Shown here one piece after another: positions 60,446-64,000 of a DNA stretch of 64,000 nt; within the stretch, counting starts at the first letter, position 1; each line of letters starts with the position of its first letter. The stretch is from Prosthecobacter algae. GTDB lineage: Bacteria > Verrucomicrobiota > Verrucomicrobiia > Verrucomicrobiales > Verrucomicrobiaceae. Under the pieces are notes generated by a model, which saw nothing but the letters and a program-made list of their open reading frames with translations, was not told the DNA's origin and did no database searches. The stretch is from positions 558,001-622,000 of the forward strand of contig NZ_BAABIA010000002.1 in the NCBI RefSeq assembly GCF_039542385.1, in the 5' to 3' direction. The position numbers and the translations under genes were made by a program.

Positions 60446-61303
60446 TTATGAACCCTCCCGCCGCTCATGCAAAGAACGGATGTACTCATTGTCTGGGATG
60501 GGTTTCGCAGGTCGCTCTGGCGTATCCAGCATTTCCTGCACCCGGTCCTGGCTGCCAGCGATGAGTTCGCGGATGATTTGTGCTTCGGGCAGGTTCTTCC
60601 AGTATTTCTGCGGCATTTCCGACTGCATGGCCTGCACCTTCAGGCGGGCGGGATTGAAGATGCTGCGGTAATAGGTGCGCCACAGATCATCATGTGCATC
60701 TGCCGCCGGGGCTTGGCTGCGGTCCATCCCTGGGGTGAAAAACAGCTTTTCACCATTCCAATGCGCGCATTCATCCGGCGTGAGGATGGACCAGTCCATG
60801 CCTGCGAATCGCTTTTCAAAAAAGGGGGTGGCCAGACGAACGATGCGATACGTGGGCTCAAACCAAGCCACGAACTGTTCCCGCCCGGTCTGTTCATCCT
60901 GGCCGATGAGGCGGAAGCGGACAAAGGCGTGCATCTTATGAATGTCCCTCCCGATGGCCTTGGCCCAAACCTGACACAGGCGCGTATCCGGATCACTCGG
61001 CAGGTGCAGCAGATGCCGCTCGCCTCCCAACGTCAGGCGGTATAACAAACGATATAAAATGGCCCAGCGCCGCGCATCGGTGTGGGCGCAGACACTGGCC
61101 GCCAGGGATAAAAAGTCCGGAGGCACCTTGATCTCCAGCGGCACTGTGGAAGCATAGGTTCCAGGGGCCTCTTCCAGCAGCAAACCCGCCCCCTCATTCA
61201 CATCCCCCCAAGTCACCTGCTCTGGCCGCACGCCTTGCTTCAGCAGCTCACGCGCCTTGCTACGCCAAGCGGTGAAAGTGGGCTGAATGGAGGCGGTGAT
61301 CAT
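60446..61303 (-). CDS. DUF4130 (TIGR03915-type) DNA-metabolism protein
   Basis: A 285-residue cytoplasmic protein resembling the DUF4130 family: it begins with FTAWRSKARELLKQGVRPEQVTW and carries EKRFAGMDWSILTPDECAHWNGEKL and LWRTYYRSIFNPARLKVQAMQSEMPQKYWKNLPE, which I recall from this family. Such proteins are found next to a radical-SAM partner or fused to a UdgX uracil-DNA-binding domain. Here only the DUF4130 part is present and no partner is in the window. It lies 88 bases after queC on the same strand. Its role in DNA repair or modification is inferred from the family. Confidence 0.72.
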   Translation of the reverse strand: MITASIQPTFTAWRSKARELLKQGVRPEQVTWGDVNEGAGLLLEEAPGTYASTVPLEIKVPPDFLSLAASVCAHTDARRWAILYRLLYRLTLGGERHLLHLPSDPDTRLCQVWAKAIGRDIHKMHAFVRFRLIGQDEQTGREQFVAWFEPTYRIVRLATPFFEKRFAGMDWSILTPDECAHWNGEKLFFTPGMDRSQAPAADAHDDLWRTYYRSIFNPARLKVQAMQSEMPQKYWKNLPEAQIIRELIAGSQDRVQEMLDTPERPAKPIPDNEYIRSLHERREGS

Positions 61304-61391
61304 GCAGTAGGGTGAGCTGTCCCGGAATCATACGTCAAAGCCAGCCCTATGGGCTAGGGAACTCAACTTTGAGTGAATCCAAAAAACGGTG

Positions 61392-62081
61392 TCACGCCCC
61401 CGGTGCCTTGGGCAATGGCCAGTCGTGCGAATACACGGTGGGGTCTTCGATCCCAGCCAGGATGAAGGCCTCCCGGCGCTCCACACAGGTGCCGCAGACA
61501 CCGCATTGCAGGTCTTCGCCTTTGTAGCAGCTCCAGGTTTTGCCAAGATCCACACCGAGCTGATGCCCGAGCTTGGTGATGGACGTTTTATCCATGTCAA
61601 TGAAAGGGCGCATCAACTCCGTGCGGGCGTAGGTGCCTTCACGCATGGCATCGCCGATGGCTTTCATGAAGGGCTCGCGGCAGTCGGGGTAGATGGCGTG
61701 GTCACCCGAATGGGCGGCGATGACGAGGGCATCCACCTTGCGGGATTCGGCAATGCCGCAGGCAATGGCCAGCATGATGCCGTTGCGGAAGGGCACCACG
61801 GTGCGCTTCATGTTTTCATCGGCGTAGTGGCCTTCAGGAATTTCGCCGCCGCTTTTCAGCAGGTCGGACTCAAAAAGATCATTCACAAACGGCAGGGAGA
61901 CCGTGTCATGCGGGATGCCCATCTGGCCACAATGCCAGATGGCGAGGGTGATCTCCTTGTCATTATGCTTGGACCCGTAGTTAAAGCTCACCGCCCCCAC
62001 CACTTCATGATGCTGGCGCGCCCAGTAAAGGGCGACGGTCGAATCAAGACCGCCGCTGAGAAGGATGATGGCTTTTGACAT
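61392..62081 (-). CDS. queC: 7-cyano-7-deazaguanine synthase
   Basis: Converts 7-carboxy-7-deazaguanine to preQ0 with ATP and ammonia in queuosine synthesis. 229 residues. PP-loop SGGLDST at residues 9-15, the family block FNYGSKHNDKEI, the conserved NGIMLAIACGIAE region, and near the C terminus the zinc cluster SCYKGEDLQCGVCGTCVERREAF. It follows queF by 12 bases on the minus strand, which puts two consecutive steps (QueC then QueF) in one operon. Confidence 0.96.
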   Translation of the reverse strand: MSKAIILLSGGLDSTVALYWARQHHEVVGAVSFNYGSKHNDKEITLAIWHCGQMGIPHDTVSLPFVNDLFESDLLKSGGEIPEGHYADENMKRTVVPFRNGIMLAIACGIAESRKVDALVIAAHSGDHAIYPDCREPFMKAIGDAMREGTYARTELMRPFIDMDKTSITKLGHQLGVDLGKTWSCYKGEDLQCGVCGTCVERREAFILAGIEDPTVYSHDWPLPKAPGA

Positions 62082-62093
62082 ACGGGGATAAGA

Positions 62094-62552
62094 TCAGTGA
62101 GCCGTGCTCAGAGAGGCGGCAGGCCATTCAAGAGGCACATCACGGGTGGGGTGCCGGGCCTCGCAAGTGAGCTGGATGCCACCACGCGGAACAAATCGGC
62201 CACGGACGATGGCCTGCTTCGGCGCACAGGCCGCGACAAGATCATCCAGAATACGATTGACGATGGCTTCGTTGAACGAGGCATGATTGCGGTAACTGGC
62301 CAGGTAGAATTTCAGCGACTTGGTCTCCACACAGCGCTCATCTGGGATGTAGAGAATCTCCACATGGGCGGCATCCGGCTGGCCAGTGACGGGGCACAGG
62401 GAGCCGAAGTCAGGAGCGCTAAGATGGATGGTGTAGTTACGGCCCGGCGTGCGATTGGGGAAAGTCTCCAGCGACGCCTCATCTGGGGAGGCAGGCAGGC
62501 GGTGCTCGGAGCGGCCCAGCAGGGTGATATCGGCAGTGAGGGAATCGGACAT
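62094..62552 (-). CDS. queF: NADPH-dependent 7-cyano-7-deazaguanine reductase
   Basis: Reduces the nitrile of preQ0 to preQ1, the step after QueC. 152 residues, the short unimodular form. The catalytic Cys lies in FGSLCPVTGQPD, with the Asp in TGQPD, and the substrate-binding CVETKSLKFYLASYRNHASFNE follows. The start at 62552 gives MSDSLTADITLLG; a second ATG three codons upstream (62561) is also in frame. It lies 26 bases after the helicase stop. Confidence 0.95.
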   Translation of the reverse strand: MSDSLTADITLLGRSEHRLPASPDEASLETFPNRTPGRNYTIHLSAPDFGSLCPVTGQPDAAHVEILYIPDERCVETKSLKFYLASYRNHASFNEAIVNRILDDLVAACAPKQAIVRGRFVPRGGIQLTCEARHPTRDVPLEWPAASLSTAH

Positions 62553-62578
62553 GATGAGCAATGTGCCGGAGCCGGGGC

Positions 62579-64000
62579 TTATGGCAAGTGGGCATCGCCA
62601 GCCCCGCCGACCTTCTTTTCATACTCCCGCCACAGGCGCTCGATGGCCTCCTCAGGGTTTTCCAGCATGAGGCCCTCCTTGATCTTGCTGGCGAAAATAC
62701 CGAAGGAAAAAGGACTAACCACAGGCACCTCCACGAGCTGCCACTCCAGGGTAGGAGCATGCTGGAGGAACTCCATGGCCCGAGGCAGGTCCAGGAAAGT
62801 GTGCGTGGCCTCCCGGTAGGACTGGACGAGCAATGGGTGGTCGGGCTCGTGCTCCGACAACACGCGAAAGAGGATCTCCGAACTCCAGCGCAACTGCTTG
62901 ATCTTGCGGTCCTGACCTGGGCGGTTGCGTGGCACCATGAGGCCCGTCTGAGCCACCCCGCGAAAGTTCCATTTCACCAGTTCGCTGTGTTGCAGAGAGG
63001 CCTTCATATCCGCCTCCGCATCCCCGTTTTCAAAAATGACTTTCCACTCTTCCAGTCCCAGGCTTTGAAAGGAACGCAGGGTGAGCAAAAAGCCGTAATC
63101 ATCAATGGTCACCATGGCATTGCCGCCCACGGCTTCTTTGACCCGATAGGCGATGATGCGGCTGAGGGCATCATTGGCACTGCGGCCGATGAGCGTGTGA
63201 AAAAAGAACTGCACCAGGTCGGTCTCACTGCCTTCCCGATCATCCACAAAACGCTCAATGAGCAGCGTGTGCTCCGTGGGGATGCGGGAAACGCGGAGCT
63301 GGTTTTGGCAATGAAGCACGATGGCCAGGGCGTTGCTGTTCGAGATTTCAAACCGCTCGACCAGCCATTCGCAGACTTCTTCGTGGCTGTCCGTTCCCAC
63401 CCGTGCAGCTAGCTCGGTTCTTAACCGCGCCACTTCATGGGCGAGGCCCGAGGTCAGCGGCATCTTGTTTGCATTCCAGGAGGGGACGGTGGGCAGGCGG
63501 CCCATGGCATCCTCCACCTTGGCTTCGCCCACACCGCTTTCCAGCAGACGCACCATGCGACCCGCGAGGACAAAGATGTCGCCATTTTTGAGCCTCTTGA
63601 GAAAACTTTCCTCGATCTGGCCCAGCCGCCTTTTCCCCAGATACACAGTGACCATGCCCTCCGTGTGGATGACACCGATGTTGGCCAGATACTCGCGCTC
63701 CACCTTTTTGTTAGGCACCGCCAGGCAATCATCCACCCAGATGATCTTGCCAAAGTTTTCGCGATACTGCTTTTCCAAGGAACGGCCGCCGCCTTCCAGG
63801 TAGTTCAAGACACTGTCCAGCTCTTCCTCGGTGAGGTCACGGTAGGGAAACGCAGCGCGCAAAGTAGCAAGGGCCGCCTCACGGGTATAGCCCCCCTCCA
63901 TGGCCATGCCCACCAGGTGCTGGGCCAGGACATCCAGCGGCTTTTCCAGCACGCGCACGGCATCCAGTTGCACGGCGCGCGTCATCTCTGCACAGACGAT
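62579..64000 (-). CDS. Lhr-type ATP-dependent helicase, C-terminal part (cut by window)
   Basis: The frame is open to the right edge of the window (codons continue through 64000), so only the C-terminal part of a large DEAD-box helicase is present; the motor domains lie outside. The visible 470 residues match the C-terminal region of large helicase-related (Lhr) proteins: AQHLVGMAMEGGYTREAALATLRAAFPYRDLTEEEL, then EREYLANIGVIHTEGMVTVYLGKRRLGQIEESFLKRLKNGDIFVLAGR (beta-barrel region), and the final FLDLPRAMEFLQHAPTLEWQ and NPEEAIERLWREYEKKVG. Lhr proteins unwind RNA-DNA or branched DNA. It is the first gene of the queF-queC run. Confidence 0.87.
   Translation of the reverse strand: MVCAEMTRAVQLDAVRVLEKPLDVLAQHLVGMAMEGGYTREAALATLRAAFPYRDLTEEELDSVLNYLEGGGRSLEKQYRENFGKIIWVDDCLAVPNKKVEREYLANIGVIHTEGMVTVYLGKRRLGQIEESFLKRLKNGDIFVLAGRMVRLLESGVGEAKVEDAMGRLPTVPSWNANKMPLTSGLAHEVARLRTELAARVGTDSHEEVCEWLVERFEISNSNALAIVLHCQNQLRVSRIPTEHTLLIERFVDDREGSETDLVQFFFHTLIGRSANDALSRIIAYRVKEAVGGNAMVTIDDYGFLLTLRSFQSLGLEEWKVIFENGDAEADMKASLQHSELVKWNFRGVAQTGLMVPRNRPGQDRKIKQLRWSSEILFRVLSEHEPDHPLLVQSYREATHTFLDLPRAMEFLQHAPTLEWQLVEVPVVSPFSFGIFASKIKEGLMLENPEEAIERLWREYEKKVGGAGDAHLP

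Noticed and set aside
61312-61391. A terminator between queC and the DUF4130 gene
   Set aside because: Only short stems (AGCCC/GGGCT and CTCAA/TTGAG) are present and no T tract follows on the minus strand.
1-64000. A recurring CCTAAC/GTTAGG hexamer noticed by eye (about 26 copies)
   Set aside because: About 27 copies are expected by a rough calculation for a GC-rich 64-kb sequence on both strands, so there is no excess.

Overview
The window reads as chromosomal DNA of a free-living Verrucomicrobiota bacterium, most likely of the Prosthecobacter/Verrucomicrobium type. That is inferred from gene content, since no rRNA or tRNA gene was seen. The evidence is: a DUF1501 plus PSCyt1/DUF1549/DUF1553 gene set, a PSCyt1-WD40-PPC giant protein, a cytochrome c-SHD1 protein, very long secreted FnIII/Ig and TPR proteins, a DUF1080 protein, and a LexA gene preceded by TGTTC-N4-GAACA, which I recall as the verrucomicrobial SOS box. 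Coding density is high, base composition is GC-rich, and start-stop overlaps are common.

Layout. 1-9.3 kb: the 3' part of a hybrid histidine kinase, a 2076-residue secreted FnIII/cyclophilin/Ig protein on the minus strand, and a divergent FG-GAP protein. 9.3-14.4 kb: YkuD transpeptidase, TauE exporter, an AT-rich ribbon-helix-helix regulator with its own operator region, an SGNH hydrolase, a cytochrome c-SHD1 protein and a Xer recombinase. 14.4-21.2 kb: a 422-bp gap with a strong hairpin, then a self-contained TetR-regulated RND efflux operon (regulator, fusion protein, pump, outer-membrane factor). 21.2-24 kb: serine acetyltransferase, SprT-like protease and small envelope proteins. 24-34 kb: a planctomycete/verrucomicrobial polysaccharide-type locus (DUF1501, DUF1549/1553, PSCyt1-WD40, sialate O-acetylesterase) into which a ParE/RelE toxin-antitoxin pair is inserted antisense. 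34-38 kb: BioF with a TPR protein, LexA, an SNase-like nuclease and a lipoprotein. 38-44.4 kb: a 2077-residue periplasmic TPR protein. 44.6-49.5 kb: pseudopilin, two LolC/E-type permeases, a leucine-rich-repeat lipoprotein, and an antitoxin next to a PIN toxin broken by a stop codon. 49.5-59.8 kb: AsmA-like protein, GH25-like lipoprotein, HflX, esterase and several secreted or lipid-anchored unknowns. 59.8-64 kb: a minus-strand run containing an Lhr-type helicase (cut by the window end), QueF, QueC, a DUF4130 protein and a DUF1080 protein.

Themes. Envelope and secreted proteins dominate, with many signal peptides and lipoboxes. Regulation is unusually legible: the TetR promoter/operator, the LexA box, and palindromes in front of the RHH gene, the antitoxin and the giant FnIII gene. 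The candidates most worth following as less-described biology are the RHH plus EVE/PUA-like regulator with three operator-like repeats, the embedded cyclophilin domain in the giant FnIII/Ig protein, the giant TPR-lipoprotein-nuclease operon, and the toxin-antitoxin pair whose antitoxin start codon overlaps the start codon of the gene on the other strand. I did not find a CRISPR array, prophage, insertion sequence or replication origin.
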